This document shows, piece after piece, positions 8,868 through 17,280 of a stretch of DNA of 64,000 nt. Source of the DNA: Gillisia sp. Hel_I_86. Its GTDB lineage: Bacteria; Bacteroidota; Bacteroidia; Flavobacteriales; Flavobacteriaceae. How positions within the stretch are numbered: the stretch's first letter is position 1; each line of letters begins with the position of its first letter. The stretch covers positions 1 through 64,000 of the forward strand of contig NZ_VISE01000001.1 in assembly GCF_007827275.1 (NCBI RefSeq), read 5' to 3'. The position numbers were made by a program, and so were the translations under genes. Below the pieces are notes generated by a model. That model ran no database searches. It worked only from the letters and a program-made list of their open reading frames with translations, and was not told the DNA's origin.

Positions 8868-9493
8868 ATGAAAACACCATATAAGAATATTTACTACATA
8901 TTAAAGCTCAATCGCTTTATTGTGTTAGCAGTCGTTATCGGAGCTGTACTGACTTGTATCATTTCCGTATTGATGGTCATAAAACTGCATAAAGAAACGG
9001 TTAACAATGCCTTTGTGGTCAATACGGAAGGAAGCGTTATTCCGCTCAAACTGGTATCCCAACAAGAAAATATAAAAGTTGAAGTCTTGGCACAATTGGA
9101 GTTGTTCCATACCTATTTCTACAACATAGATGCCAGCAATTATGAAAAGAATTTGGAGAAAGCTTTATGGTTGGGCAATAGTTCCGTAGATGCTTTGTAT
9201 TGACAGAAAAAAGCCGATGGCCTGTATAACCGTTTGTTACAGTATTCGTTAGTTCAAAAAGTATTGAATATTGAATCAAAAGTTGATATTCAAAACGAAC
9301 CCTGCAAGTTTGAGACCAAAACCGTTTTTGAAATCAATCGAGGTACTATTACAGATACCTATGAATTGACCACTACTGGAAATTTGATTCAGGTTGATAG
9401 AAAATTTCCAAACAATACCCACGGACTGCTGATTACCAACTTTTTTGAAAGCACCTTACGAAAATTAGAAAATTATGAAAGTAGAAAAAATAA
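8868..9493 (+). pseudogene. traK: Conjugative transfer protein TraK (VirB8-like), broken
   Basis: TraK is a bitopic VirB8-like component. The protein reads MKTPYKNIYYILKLNRF, a single membrane helix (residues about 16-37), then a periplasmic domain. An in-frame TGA (9201-9203) interrupts it after SSVDALY; the frame continues QKKADGLYNRLLQYS to TLRKLENYESRK. The native end should be TAA at 9491-9493, overlapping the traM start. One A is missing from the run at 9485-9490, so the traK frame now runs into traM and fuses the two. Confidence 0.75.
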
Positions 9494-10453
9494 AATAGTC
9501 TTTTCCATTGTGTTGGTATGCATCCTGCTATTTATAGGAGGATATACAATGCTCGTTATGGGCAAAGACGAAGAACCGACCATTGAAAACAACCAGATTC
9601 CCGTACCGGAACTGGAAGACGACCAAAAGGAATACGATTCCAAATTGGATGCCCTAAACGATTTAAAGGAAGTAAGGGAGACCAATGCACCGAGTATTTA
9701 TGATGAACGGCTGTTGGATTCCACAGGCGTATATGACCCTAATTTATTGGATAAGAAAAAAATGCAGATGGTAGATAGCATCTACCAACAAGGGCAGATT
9801 TGATATTCAGATAGAACGTTTGAAAATATCAATCCCAGATACTATCCACCAAAACCACCTGTTAAGAAGGAAAAAGACACAACGGATGCCTTTATAGAAA
9901 AAGAAACGAATGTTGAGGCCAAAGAACGTGCTTTGGAGCATCAACTTTTTTTTGCCTCGCATCCCATTGAAAATGATGATTTGAATTCAAAAAACACAGA
10001 TGAATTTATTTATGTACGTGTAGATGGCACACAGACCGTGAAAACCAATTATCGTTTACAGATGCGATTATTAAAGGATGCTACCGTCTATGGGCAACAT
10101 TATTCCAAAAACACACCCATTTACGGATTTATTGATTTTAAGCCCAATCGCACAATCATAGACATTGAGAACAGCAATCATCAGCCAGTAAAGTTAAAGG
10201 CTTATGATTTTCAGGATGGTAGTAAAGGAATTTATATTGAAAACAGTTTTAGAGCAGAAGTTACCAATGAAATTGTTGGCGATATATGGTGGACGATATC
10301 AACATTACAGGTGTACCGCAAGTTAGCGGTTTCAAAAAAATGTTCCAACGTAACCACAAAAACGTAAAGGTTACGATAACCGATAATTACAAACTCATTT
10401 TAAGAATGCCTAAAACCAAATACCAAGGAAAACCTTTAATGGGCAATTATTAA
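9475..10453 (+). pseudogene. traM: Conjugative transfer protein TraM (VirB10-like), broken
   Basis: TraM resembles VirB10: a short cytoplasmic start, one membrane helix (FSIVLVCILLFIGGYTMLVM), a proline- and acid-rich linker (IPVPELEDDQKE) and a C-terminal beta domain (YGFIDFKPNRTIIDIE). ATG 9475 lies in the traK-stop overlap. Three lesions are visible: a lost A in the 9485-9490 run, TGA at 9801-9803 (after QQGQI), and an AT duplication near 10287-10292, after which the end reads VPQVSGFKKMF to YQGKPLMGNY. The native stop is TAA 10451-10453. Confidence 0.75.
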
Positions 10454-10507
10454 ACTTACTATTATTATGAAAAGCCCTTAAAGGGCAATTAGTTAAAACG
10501 TACTCTT

Positions 10508-11308
10508 ATGAAAATTTTAATCACATCTTTATCGTTGATTTTTTCAATGTCAATTTCAGCACAGCAACAGCTGGACACCATTTACGCCAACGACCAGAAG
10601 AACGTTGCCTTATTTTTTCCCAATCCCATACGACAGGGCATCACCGGAGCTTCCCATTTCGTATTCACATACAATCGTGAGAAGGAACAATACTTTGGAT
10701 TGTTACAGGCGAAGCCTGGAACGGAAAGCAACCTATTGACCGTTTCAAGTGATGGTAGCGTTTATTCTTATATTCTGAAGTATTCTGAAAAACTTCCAGA
10801 ACTGAATTATTTTATCAACGAAAATGAAAGCATTGGTAGCGAGCTTCCAATAAAGATTAAGCAGGAGCCAGAATTTAAGCCATTGAACGAATATGCAAAT
10901 AGAATAACACATTTTCAAAAATTCAGCGAGTATTCATTAAAATCCAATTTTGAACGTCTTGAAACCAAGCGTAAAAAAGGCATCAAAGTACAATTGCAAA
11001 AAATTGCTTTTGATGCTTCTGAAGTGTATCTGGTTATAGAGGTCAAGAACAAGTCAGGAATCGATTTTGAAATAGACTATCTCGACGTGTACAGAACCAA
11101 TGGGAACAACAAACGCAAAGCTTCTTATCAAAGATTGCAACAAGAAGTGATTTACAGACACAAAATACCACAATCCGTTACAGATGGGGAAAGCCAACGC
11201 TTTGTGTATGTGCTTCCCAAGTTTGTTTTAGGGGATAATGAAAAACTGATGCAGGAGCTGAAGGAATTGAAAGGGGGTCGAAAGGTGGTTTTAGAAACAA
11301 GGTTTTGA
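10508..11308 (+). CDS. traN: Conjugative transfer protein TraN (DUF4138, VirB9-like)
   Basis: This intact 266-residue secreted protein has a signal peptide (MKILITSLSLIFSMSISAQQ) and the DUF4138/TraN fold. TraN is a VirB9-like periplasmic component of the Bacteroidota type IV apparatus. Typical stretches are DTIYANDQKNVALFFPNPI near the N-terminus, SEVYLVIEVKNKSGIDFEID in the middle and VYVLPKFVLGDNEKLMQEL near the end. It follows traM by 54 nt. The genes that usually come next in such operons (traO and others) are absent; the mercury operon starts 250 bp later. This shows loss of the distal tra genes or insertion of the resistance cargo here. Confidence 0.8.
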   Translation: MKILITSLSLIFSMSISAQQQLDTIYANDQKNVALFFPNPIRQGITGASHFVFTYNREKEQYFGLLQAKPGTESNLLTVSSDGSVYSYILKYSEKLPELNYFINENESIGSELPIKIKQEPEFKPLNEYANRITHFQKFSEYSLKSNFERLETKRKKGIKVQLQKIAFDASEVYLVIEVKNKSGIDFEIDYLDVYRTNGNNKRKASYQRLQQEVIYRHKIPQSVTDGESQRFVYVLPKFVLGDNEKLMQELKELKGGRKVVLETRF

Positions 11309-11483
11309 AAAATCGTCTAATGATTTCATTTTAGAGAATAAAGCATTTTTGTTCAAATTAAAACAAACCAACTATAAGTTGAAAAGCTAGTCCACAAACA
11401 GTGCATCTATTTTTCCCAACCTCTTACTCTAACACTCTAAAAACCAAAAGAGCTAAAATTTTCCGAGAAATTTTAAAATACAT

Positions 11484-11524
11484 ATTTAAGTATTTGCTTA
11501 AATACGTAATTAATTATATATTTG
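11484..11524 (+). promoter_or_regulatory. Promoter with embedded ArsR-type operator for the mercury operon
   Basis: A textbook Bacteroidota promoter lies 32 bp before the arsR-like start: TTTG at 11493-11496, 20 bp, then TATATTTG at 11517-11524 (consensus TTTG-N19/20-TAnnTTTG). The TTTG box is the loop of an inverted repeat, ATTTAAG (11484-11490) and CTTAAAT (11497-11503). A repressor bound there would cover the -33 element, fitting autoregulation by the ArsR-family protein that follows (inference). Confidence 0.65.
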
Positions 11525-11555
11525 CCCGCCAAACATAATAAAAAAACATAATAAT

Positions 11556-11927
11556 ATGAAATTAGAAATAACCTGTACACGAGCGGAAGCCAACCACAAG
11601 CAACTGTTTAATTGTATGTCCGCATTAAACAGTATGGACATTAGTTTTGAAAACACATCTAAACTTTTATCCATTGCCGGCAATGAGGTACGCTTAAAAA
11701 TCCTGTTCTTATTAAATATGGAAAATGAACTCTGCCCTTGTGATTTAGCCGACATTCTTAAAATGAGTGTTCCAGCAATTTCACAGCACATTCGTAAAAT
11801 TAAAGACGCGGGAATTATTACGGCGAGACGTGATGGCCAAACGCTTTATTATTCTCTGAACGAGGATGAAACAGATATTTTGAAAAGTATTTTTAAGTCA
11901 ATCAAATTAGAAAGAAAAACAGCATAA
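11556..11927 (+). CDS. ArsR/SmtB-family metal-sensing repressor of the mercury operon
   Basis: This 123-residue winged-HTH repressor belongs to the ArsR family (residues about 34-115: NEVRLKILFLLNMENELCPC, then DLADILKMSVPAISQHIRKI). It has a Cys-x-Cys (60 and 62) at the start of the DNA-binding helix, the classic metal-sensing position, plus extra N-terminal Cys (7 and 20). Bound metal would release it from the operator at 11484-11503. It is followed after 10 nt by merTP, so here an ArsR-type protein takes the place of MerR. The metal is inferred to be Hg(II) from context. Confidence 0.8.
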   Translation: MKLEITCTRAEANHKQLFNCMSALNSMDISFENTSKLLSIAGNEVRLKILFLLNMENELCPCDLADILKMSVPAISQHIRKIKDAGIITARRDGQTLYYSLNEDETDILKSIFKSIKLERKTA

Positions 11928-11937
11928 ATTTAAAAAA

Positions 11938-12534
11938 ATGAAATCAGAAAAAACATCAAAAAATGCAGCATATACGGGTTTGTTTGCTGCTGTTGCAGCA
12001 TCATCCTGCTGTATTCCACCTGTTATTGCTTTAATTGCAGGTGTGGGAGGAGGTGCATCAGCGCTATCCTGGATGGAACCTTTTAGACCGTATTTAATAG
12101 GATTGGCTGTGATAGCCATTGGCTACGCCTGGTATGCTTATTTAACACCTAAAAAAGTAGATGATTGCTGTGAAATTGAAAAGCCAAAATGGTATCAAAC
12201 CAAAGGGTTTTTAATTGGGATCACATTGTTTGCAGCCATTTCAATTAGCTTTCCATATTATGCACACATCTTTTATCCCAATAATAATAACAAGGAAGTG
12301 GTCGTGGTCAGTGAAGCCAATGTGGAAACCCTAAACTTTGATATTGAGGGAATGACCTGTAACGGCTGTGCGGCACATGTTGAAAACGAAGTGAACAAAC
12401 TTTCCGGGATTATTTCTGTTACGGCAAGCTATGACAATGAAAATGCCACAGTCACTTTTGATAAATCAAAAACGGCTAAAAATGATATAGAAAAAGCAAT
12501 TAATTCAACTGGATATAAAGTTGTAAAAGATTAA
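11938..12534 (+). CDS. merTP: Mercuric ion transporter MerTP (MerT fused to MerP-like domain)
   Basis: This inner-membrane importer brings Hg(II) into the cytoplasm for MerA to reduce. Its 198 residues hold three membrane helices (about 12-38, 50-70 and 88-108) with a Cys pair in helix 1 (SSCCIPP, Cys24-25) and one in the loop (DDCCEI, Cys77-78), as in MerT. After helix 3 comes a heavy-metal-associated domain, EGMTCNGCAAHVE (Cys141 and Cys144), equivalent to MerP. The fusion form is common in Bacteroidota. It sits 10 nt after the ArsR gene and 24 nt before the separate MerP-like gene. Confidence 0.85.
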   Translation: MKSEKTSKNAAYTGLFAAVAASSCCIPPVIALIAGVGGGASALSWMEPFRPYLIGLAVIAIGYAWYAYLTPKKVDDCCEIEKPKWYQTKGFLIGITLFAAISISFPYYAHIFYPNNNNKEVVVVSEANVETLNFDIEGMTCNGCAAHVENEVNKLSGIISVTASYDNENATVTFDKSKTAKNDIEKAINSTGYKVVKD

Positions 12535-12558
12535 TAAATAAACTTAAAATTACATATT

Positions 12559-12900
12559 ATGAAAAACCTATTAATAGTACCCATATTGGCTTTGATGCTG
12601 TTTTCTTTTCAAGTGAAAGCACAAAGTAATGAGGCCACAAATCAAGTTGTGGAAGCTGCTTCAAAGAAACTAAATTCAAAAACGGTCAAATTTAAAATCA
12701 CAGGGATTACCTGTGCTGGTTGTTCCAATGCAATTTATAATGCTTTAAAAGAAGTGGAGGGTGTTTTAGAACATTCAGTTGAATATCCTGGAGATATTGC
12801 TGTTATTGAGTTTGATGATTCAAAAACAAGTATTGAAGCCTTAAAACTTGTCATAGAAAAGAAAGGCTATAAAGTCGAATTACTAAAGGATAAAGCATAA
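12559..12900 (+). CDS. Periplasmic MerP-like metal-binding protein
   Basis: This 113-residue protein has a signal peptide (MKNLLIVPILALMLFSFQVKAQ) and one heavy-metal-associated domain with the binding loop GITCAGCSNAIY (Cys52 and Cys55). It would hand Hg(II) to the MerTP transporter from the periplasm. It is not redundant in the strict sense: MerTP carries its own domain, so two domains act in series. The following 199 bp contain no gene, and the next gene may have its own promoter there. Confidence 0.8.
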   Translation: MKNLLIVPILALMLFSFQVKAQSNEATNQVVEAASKKLNSKTVKFKITGITCAGCSNAIYNALKEVEGVLEHSVEYPGDIAVIEFDDSKTSIEALKLVIEKKGYKVELLKDKA

Positions 12901-13099
12901 TTTTTGTATTAAGCTCAGCTATATCTACAAATGAAGAAATTTTCCATAAAAATTAGGTTTAGGCCTCAAATTAGAACCTCTTTTATTGGAATTGATTAAT
13001 TAGCACCTAAACGGTTCTGTCATTTTATTTTGAAAGAACTGTTTTAAAATCTAAAACAGGATTAAAAAGCATTCATTGTTTAAATTATTATGAATAAAA

Positions 13100-13474
13100 A
13101 TGAAAAAATTGGAATCAAAAATTTGTCCCACTTGTGGTTGTTCATTGGTAAGATTGGGAATTAAGGAAAAGTCCACTGCTTTAATAGAACATAATGGACA
13201 ATCGTATTTCTTTTGCTGTTCGGGATGTGCCACAATTTTTAAGGAGCATCCGGAAAGATATATACAAGAAATTCAAGATATAGTAGTATGCCCGGTTTGT
13301 CTTGCGGAAAAAAGCAGGGAGCAGACAACTATGGTTTCATATAACGATACGGACATCCCATTTTGTCGCTGCCCACATTGTATTTCCACCTTTGAGGAAA
13401 AGCCTGAATACTATTTGAATAGGTTGATGGGTAAAATTGAATATGAGGGACTATTCAATAATTTGTGTTGCTAA
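13100..13474 (+). CDS. Cys-rich double YHS/TRASH-like metal-binding protein
   Basis: This 124-residue soluble protein contains two Cys clusters of the YHS/TRASH type: CPTCGC (9-14) with FFCCSGC (39-43), and CPVC (64-67) with FCRCPHC (89-94). It ends in a vicinal pair, NLCC. TRASH-like modules bind soft metals, so a role as a cytoplasmic Hg(II) or organomercury carrier feeding MerA is plausible (inference). It lies directly before merA with 16 nt between them. It has no MerB-like catalytic signature that I can see, so I do not call it an organomercury lyase. Confidence 0.65.
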   Translation: MKKLESKICPTCGCSLVRLGIKEKSTALIEHNGQSYFFCCSGCATIFKEHPERYIQEIQDIVVCPVCLAEKSREQTTMVSYNDTDIPFCRCPHCISTFEEKPEYYLNRLMGKIEYEGLFNNLCC

Positions 13475-13490
13475 TAAAAATGAAAAAAAT

Positions 13491-15194
13491 ATGTCACAAA
13501 ATATAGAAAAAATCACATTAGGAATAAACGGGATGACCTGTAGTGGCTGTTCGTCACGTATAGAAAATGAAATAAATGCAAAAGAGGGCTTTTTAAGCAG
13601 TGCCGTAAATCACGAAACCGGGATTGGGGAATTTACAATTGATACCAATAAGTTAAGCAAATCAGATGTAATAAATGCTGTTAATGGTATCGGTGATTAT
13701 TCGGTTGTCAATGATGTTGAAGAAGAAGATTTTAGTACAACAACTTTAGACGATGCCACAAAAAAAGACAATTCCAAAGAGAACACCAATTACGATTTAA
13801 TAATCATAGGAGGTGGTTCTGCGGCATTTTCAGCAGCCATAAAAGCCGAAAGTTTAGGACTGACAACCCTAATGGTAAATGGTGGTCTTGACTTTGGCGG
13901 AACTTGCGTCAATGTAGGTTGTGTACCTTCCAAAAATTTAATTCGGGCTGCCGAAACAGTATATCATGCTACGCACTCTAATTTTAAAGGTATCAAAACA
14001 AAAGGAGTTGAGATTGATTTTAAGCAAGTTATCAAAGATAAAAAAGAGTTGGTCGCTGCACTGCAACAGCAAAAATATATGGATGTGGTAAGTGATTTTA
14101 AAAACCTGACCATGCTTAAAGGATGGGCAAAATTTGTTGATACCAATGCTATTCTTGTAGACGAAAAAGATACTTTTACAGCCACCAATATCCTGATTGC
14201 CACAGGAGCAACCATAAATATCCCAAATATTGAAGGATTAAAAAATGTAGGCTACTTAACCAATGTGTCTTTATTCGATTTAGAGGAAAAACCGGAAAGC
14301 CTGACCATAATGGGAGCTGGTTATATTGGATTGGAAATTGCGATGGCATACAATCGTTTAGGTGTAAAAGTGCGTATCATAGAATTTACCGATAGGCCAT
14401 TGCGCAACCAAACCAAGGATATTACCGATGTATTGGAAGCTCAAATGAAAAGTGAGGGCATTGAATTTTTGCCAAATTTCAGAGCCTTTAAATTTGAAAA
14501 AGATGGCGATAACACGATTATCCATTGCAAATGTCCAGACGGAACGACAACGCAGCTTATTGAAAAAGGCAAGATTTTGGTAGCTACAGGCATCAAGCCC
14601 AACACTTCAAGATTAGGGCTTGAAAACATTGATATTGATTTAACCGAAAGAGGCCATATTCTAGTCAATGAAAAAATGGAAACCAATATTCCCACTATTT
14701 ATGCAGCAGGTGATGTCGCCAATACACCGGCCTTTGTTTATACTGCCGCAAAAGAAGGTAGCATAGCAGTCAATAACGCCTTTTCATTGTCGAAAAACAG
14801 TGTTGATTATGCATCATTACCTTGGGTTGTATTTACAGACCCACAAATTGCAGGAGCAGGCATGGACGAAATTGAAGCAGAAGCAAAAGGGATTCCTTTC
14901 GAAGTATCAAAATTGGATTTAATACATGTTCCAAGAGCCTTGGCAGCACAAGATACCAGAGGGTTTATAAAATTAATAAGAAATACAGATACCGATAAAT
15001 TAATAGGTGCAAGAGTGATTGCACCAGAAGGAGGCGAATTGATACAACAATTGAGTATGGCTATTAAATTTGGTATTACAGTAAAAGATTTGGCAGAAAG
15101 TTTTTACCCATACTTAACACTGGGTGAAGGCATAAAATTAGCAGCAATTACCTTTGGAAAAGATGTTTCTAAATTGAGTTGCTGTGCGAGTTAA
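13491..15194 (+). CDS. merA: Mercuric reductase MerA
   Basis: MerA reduces Hg(II) to volatile Hg(0) with NADPH in the cytoplasm. The 567-residue protein has an N-terminal metal-binding domain (GMTCSGC, Cys17 and Cys20), an FAD-binding segment (YDLIIIGGGSAAFSAAIKAE), the redox disulfide GGTCVNVGCVPSK (Cys139 and Cys144), an NADPH-binding GAGYIGLEIA, the AAGDVA motif, and the C-terminal vicinal pair KLSCCAS (Cys564-565) that delivers Hg to the active site. I chose ATG 13491. The frame is open back to an ATG at 13437, but that lies inside the preceding gene. Confidence 0.93.
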   Translation: MSQNIEKITLGINGMTCSGCSSRIENEINAKEGFLSSAVNHETGIGEFTIDTNKLSKSDVINAVNGIGDYSVVNDVEEEDFSTTTLDDATKKDNSKENTNYDLIIIGGGSAAFSAAIKAESLGLTTLMVNGGLDFGGTCVNVGCVPSKNLIRAAETVYHATHSNFKGIKTKGVEIDFKQVIKDKKELVAALQQQKYMDVVSDFKNLTMLKGWAKFVDTNAILVDEKDTFTATNILIATGATINIPNIEGLKNVGYLTNVSLFDLEEKPESLTIMGAGYIGLEIAMAYNRLGVKVRIIEFTDRPLRNQTKDITDVLEAQMKSEGIEFLPNFRAFKFEKDGDNTIIHCKCPDGTTTQLIEKGKILVATGIKPNTSRLGLENIDIDLTERGHILVNEKMETNIPTIYAAGDVANTPAFVYTAAKEGSIAVNNAFSLSKNSVDYASLPWVVFTDPQIAGAGMDEIEAEAKGIPFEVSKLDLIHVPRALAAQDTRGFIKLIRNTDTDKLIGARVIAPEGGELIQQLSMAIKFGITVKDLAESFYPYLTLGEGIKLAAITFGKDVSKLSCCAS

Positions 15195-15254
15195 AAATTG
15201 GTACGATGAAATCGCCATAATGATGATTTTACGGAGCCTAAAAAATCAATTAGT

Positions 15255-16601
15255 ATGAAAGAATATGATGTATTTATTATTGGTTCAGGAATGGCAGGAA
15301 TGACCGTGGCCAACAAATGTGCTTCCAAAGGCCTTAAGGTTGGGATAACAGATGAATTACCATATGGCGGCACCTGTGCTTTAAGAGGTTGTGACCCAAA
15401 AAAAATAATCATTGGCGCAACAGAGGTTCGCGATTTTGCTAAACGGCTTAAAGGTAATGGCATTGATACCATACCTAAAGTCAATTGGAAGGACATAATG
15501 GCCTTTAAACAATCCTTTGTGGATGAAATGCCACCAAAAATTGAAAAAGGATATAAAAAAAACGGAATAGACACCTTTCATAGTTCAGCAAAATTTCTGT
15601 CAGAAAACACATTAGAAGTTGGAAACGACAAAGTAAAGGCTAACAAAATTGTAATCGCATCGGGTTCGAAGCCACGAGTTTTAGAATTTGAAGGTGGTCA
15701 TTTTGCCAAATCCAGTACCGATTTCTTGAATTTAGCAGAATTGCCCAAATCCTTATTGTTCATTGGTGGCGGATATATTGCTTTTGAGTTTGCACATATC
15801 GCGGCTCGATCTGGAGCAGAAGTAACTATTGTTCATCGTGGAGAAATCCCCTTGGAAAATTTTGAAAAGGATATAGTAAAGCATCTTGTTGCTGCCACAA
15901 AAGAATTAGGTGTAAAACTCATTCTTAATACAGAAGTAACGGATATTGAGAAAGTGGATAACCAGTATCGAGTGAAAGGTAAATCCGCAGAGAAAACAGA
16001 ATATTTTGAGGCCGAAGCCGTATTTAATTCTGCCGGACGACCACCTGCAATATTCGATTTGAATTTAGACAAAGCAATGATAGCCTTTACAAAAAAAGGT
16101 GTTACGGTGGACGAATTCCTTCAAAGTACTTCAAACCCTCATATTTATGCAGCAGGCGATGCAGCAGATTCAGAAGGTTTGCCCTTAACGCCAGTTGCAG
16201 TTTTGGAAGGCCACACCGTTGCGTCAAATATCATCAAAGGCAATCATAAGAAAATAAGTTATCCGCCAATGCCAACGGTAGTTTTCACATTGCCTACTAT
16301 GGCTTCCGTAGGTTATACAGAATCAAAAGCGAAAGAGCTTAATTACAATATTCGGGTAAATTATAAGGAGGTTGGCAATTGGTTCAATGCCAAACGCTTG
16401 AATGCAGAAGAATATGCGTTCAAAACTATAATTGATGAGGAAACCCGAACAATTTTGGGAGCGCATTTAATTGGACCACATACAGAAGAAACCATAAATC
16501 TCTTCGCAATGGCCATAAAAACAAAGATGAAGGTTAATGATATTAGAACAATGATTTTCTCATATCCAACATTGGCTTCGGACATACCACATATGCTCTA
16601 A
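15255..16601 (+). CDS. MerA-like FAD/NAD(P) disulfide oxidoreductase without metal domain
   Basis: This 448-residue pyridine-nucleotide disulfide oxidoreductase has FAD site DVFIIGSGMAGMTVANK, redox disulfide GGTCALRGCDPKK (Cys41 and Cys46), NAD(P) site FIGGGYIAFEFA and AAGDAAD. It lacks the N-terminal metal-binding domain and the C-terminal Cys pair of MerA. The usual dimer-interface HPT-type motif is replaced by FSYPTLASDIPHML. It starts 60 bp after merA in the same direction. It may reduce a low-molecular-weight thiol or another metal species to support MerA (inference). It is closer to glutathione or mycothione reductase-like proteins than to a second true MerA. Confidence 0.75.
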   Translation: MKEYDVFIIGSGMAGMTVANKCASKGLKVGITDELPYGGTCALRGCDPKKIIIGATEVRDFAKRLKGNGIDTIPKVNWKDIMAFKQSFVDEMPPKIEKGYKKNGIDTFHSSAKFLSENTLEVGNDKVKANKIVIASGSKPRVLEFEGGHFAKSSTDFLNLAELPKSLLFIGGGYIAFEFAHIAARSGAEVTIVHRGEIPLENFEKDIVKHLVAATKELGVKLILNTEVTDIEKVDNQYRVKGKSAEKTEYFEAEAVFNSAGRPPAIFDLNLDKAMIAFTKKGVTVDEFLQSTSNPHIYAAGDAADSEGLPLTPVAVLEGHTVASNIIKGNHKKISYPPMPTVVFTLPTMASVGYTESKAKELNYNIRVNYKEVGNWFNAKRLNAEEYAFKTIIDEETRTILGAHLIGPHTEETINLFAMAIKTKMKVNDIRTMIFSYPTLASDIPHML

Positions 16602-16607
16602 AAAAAA

Positions 16608-16817
16608 TTGAATGGAACTATATTAAAATCAGAAATTACCTGTCCAAACTGTGGACGTAAGAAAGTAGAAGATATGCCAACAAACGCTTGTCAGTTCTTT
16701 TACGAGTGTGAGAATTGTAAAACAGTTCTGAAACCAAATGAAGGGGATTGTTGTGTTTATTGCTCTTATGGAACTGTACCTTGTCCGCCAATTCAAGAAA
16801 ACAAGAGCTGTTGTTAG
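16608..16817 (+). CDS. Small GDCCVYCSYG-type Cys-rich protein
   Basis: This 69-residue protein has ten Cys in three groups: TCPNCG, ECENC, and the conserved-looking GDCCVYCSYGTVPCPP, plus a terminal SCC. It resembles small proteins found beside mercury and arsenic genes in Bacteroidota and Proteobacteria, whose function I do not know; metal or metalloid binding is likely. The only start in frame is TTG at 16608, 6 nt after the flavoprotein stop and with no other option, so translation is probably coupled to the upstream gene. Confidence 0.65.
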   Translation: MNGTILKSEITCPNCGRKKVEDMPTNACQFFYECENCKTVLKPNEGDCCVYCSYGTVPCPPIQENKSCC

Positions 16818-16858
16818 AAAAGTTTAGAATTATTTTTTTAATCGGTTCTTTAATCATA

Positions 16859-16878
16859 ATATTGCAATGAAACAATAT
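16859..16878 (+). promoter_or_regulatory. Possible ArsR operator of the arsenic operon
   Basis: ATATTG (16859-16864) and CAATAT (16873-16878) form an inverted repeat with an 8-bp spacer, ending 8 bp before the arsR start. Its position fits an autoregulatory operator. No clear -7/-33 pair was found beside it. Confidence 0.4.
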
Positions 16879-16886
16879 AAAATACA

Positions 16887-17219
16887 ATGGGATTAGCCAA
16901 AACAGAAATGTTCACAGACCAACAAAACCAAATTTCGGTTTTTGCAAAAGCATTTGGACATCCCGCCAGAGTGGCAATCCTGCAACACCTCTTTAAAATC
17001 GATACGTGTTTCTGTGGCGATTTGGTCAAGGAAATTGGTTTGGCACAACCAACAATCTCGCAACACCTTAAGGAACTAAAATATTTAGGATTAATCAAAG
17101 GAACAGTTGACGGAACAAGCGTTTGCTATTGCATAAACACCGAAAACTGGACAGAAATGAAAGAGATTATGTCCGAATTTTTAGGGCAGGATTTGTTGCC
17201 AAAAGATGAATGTTGCTAA
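16887..17219 (+). CDS. arsR: ArsR-family arsenite-responsive repressor
   Basis: This 110-residue ArsR-family winged-HTH protein has FGHPARVAILQHL, then DTCFCGDLVKEIGLAQPTIS with Cys41-x-Cys43 at the start of the recognition region, and a C-terminal pair, DECC. Arsenite binding to the Cys would release DNA. It opens a same-strand series (secreted ArsC-like protein, DUF6428, metallophosphoesterase, GcvH-like protein, Acr3), which it most likely controls. It differs clearly from the ArsR protein of the mercury operon. Confidence 0.85.
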   Translation: MGLAKTEMFTDQQNQISVFAKAFGHPARVAILQHLFKIDTCFCGDLVKEIGLAQPTISQHLKELKYLGLIKGTVDGTSVCYCINTENWTEMKEIMSEFLGQDLLPKDECC

Positions 17220-17241
17220 AAAAATTTAAACAAATTAATCG

Positions 17242-17257
17242 TTTTATTGCGATAAAA
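17242..17257 (+). promoter_or_regulatory. Inverted repeat before the secreted ArsC-like gene
   Basis: TTTTAT-TGCG-ATAAAA is a perfect 6-bp inverted repeat in the 61-bp gap between arsR and the next gene. It may be a second regulatory site or a weak hairpin. This is suggestive only. Confidence 0.3.
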
Positions 17258-17280
17258 GAATATATAAATGTACCATAGTA

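Noticed and set aside
7683-9803. Recoding of stop codons (selenocysteine or similar) in traI, traK and traM
   Set aside because: All three stop codons occur, together with indels in the same genes. This fits decay, not recoding.
12901-13099. A separate small gene between the MerP-like and TRASH-like genes
   Set aside because: No frame of reasonable length with a start and a plausible composition was found. It is more likely a spacer with a secondary promoter.
13437-13490. Longer MerA start at 13437
   Set aside because: It overlaps the preceding Cys-rich gene and adds residues before the metal-binding domain that do not belong to the family. ATG 13491 gives the normal N-terminus.
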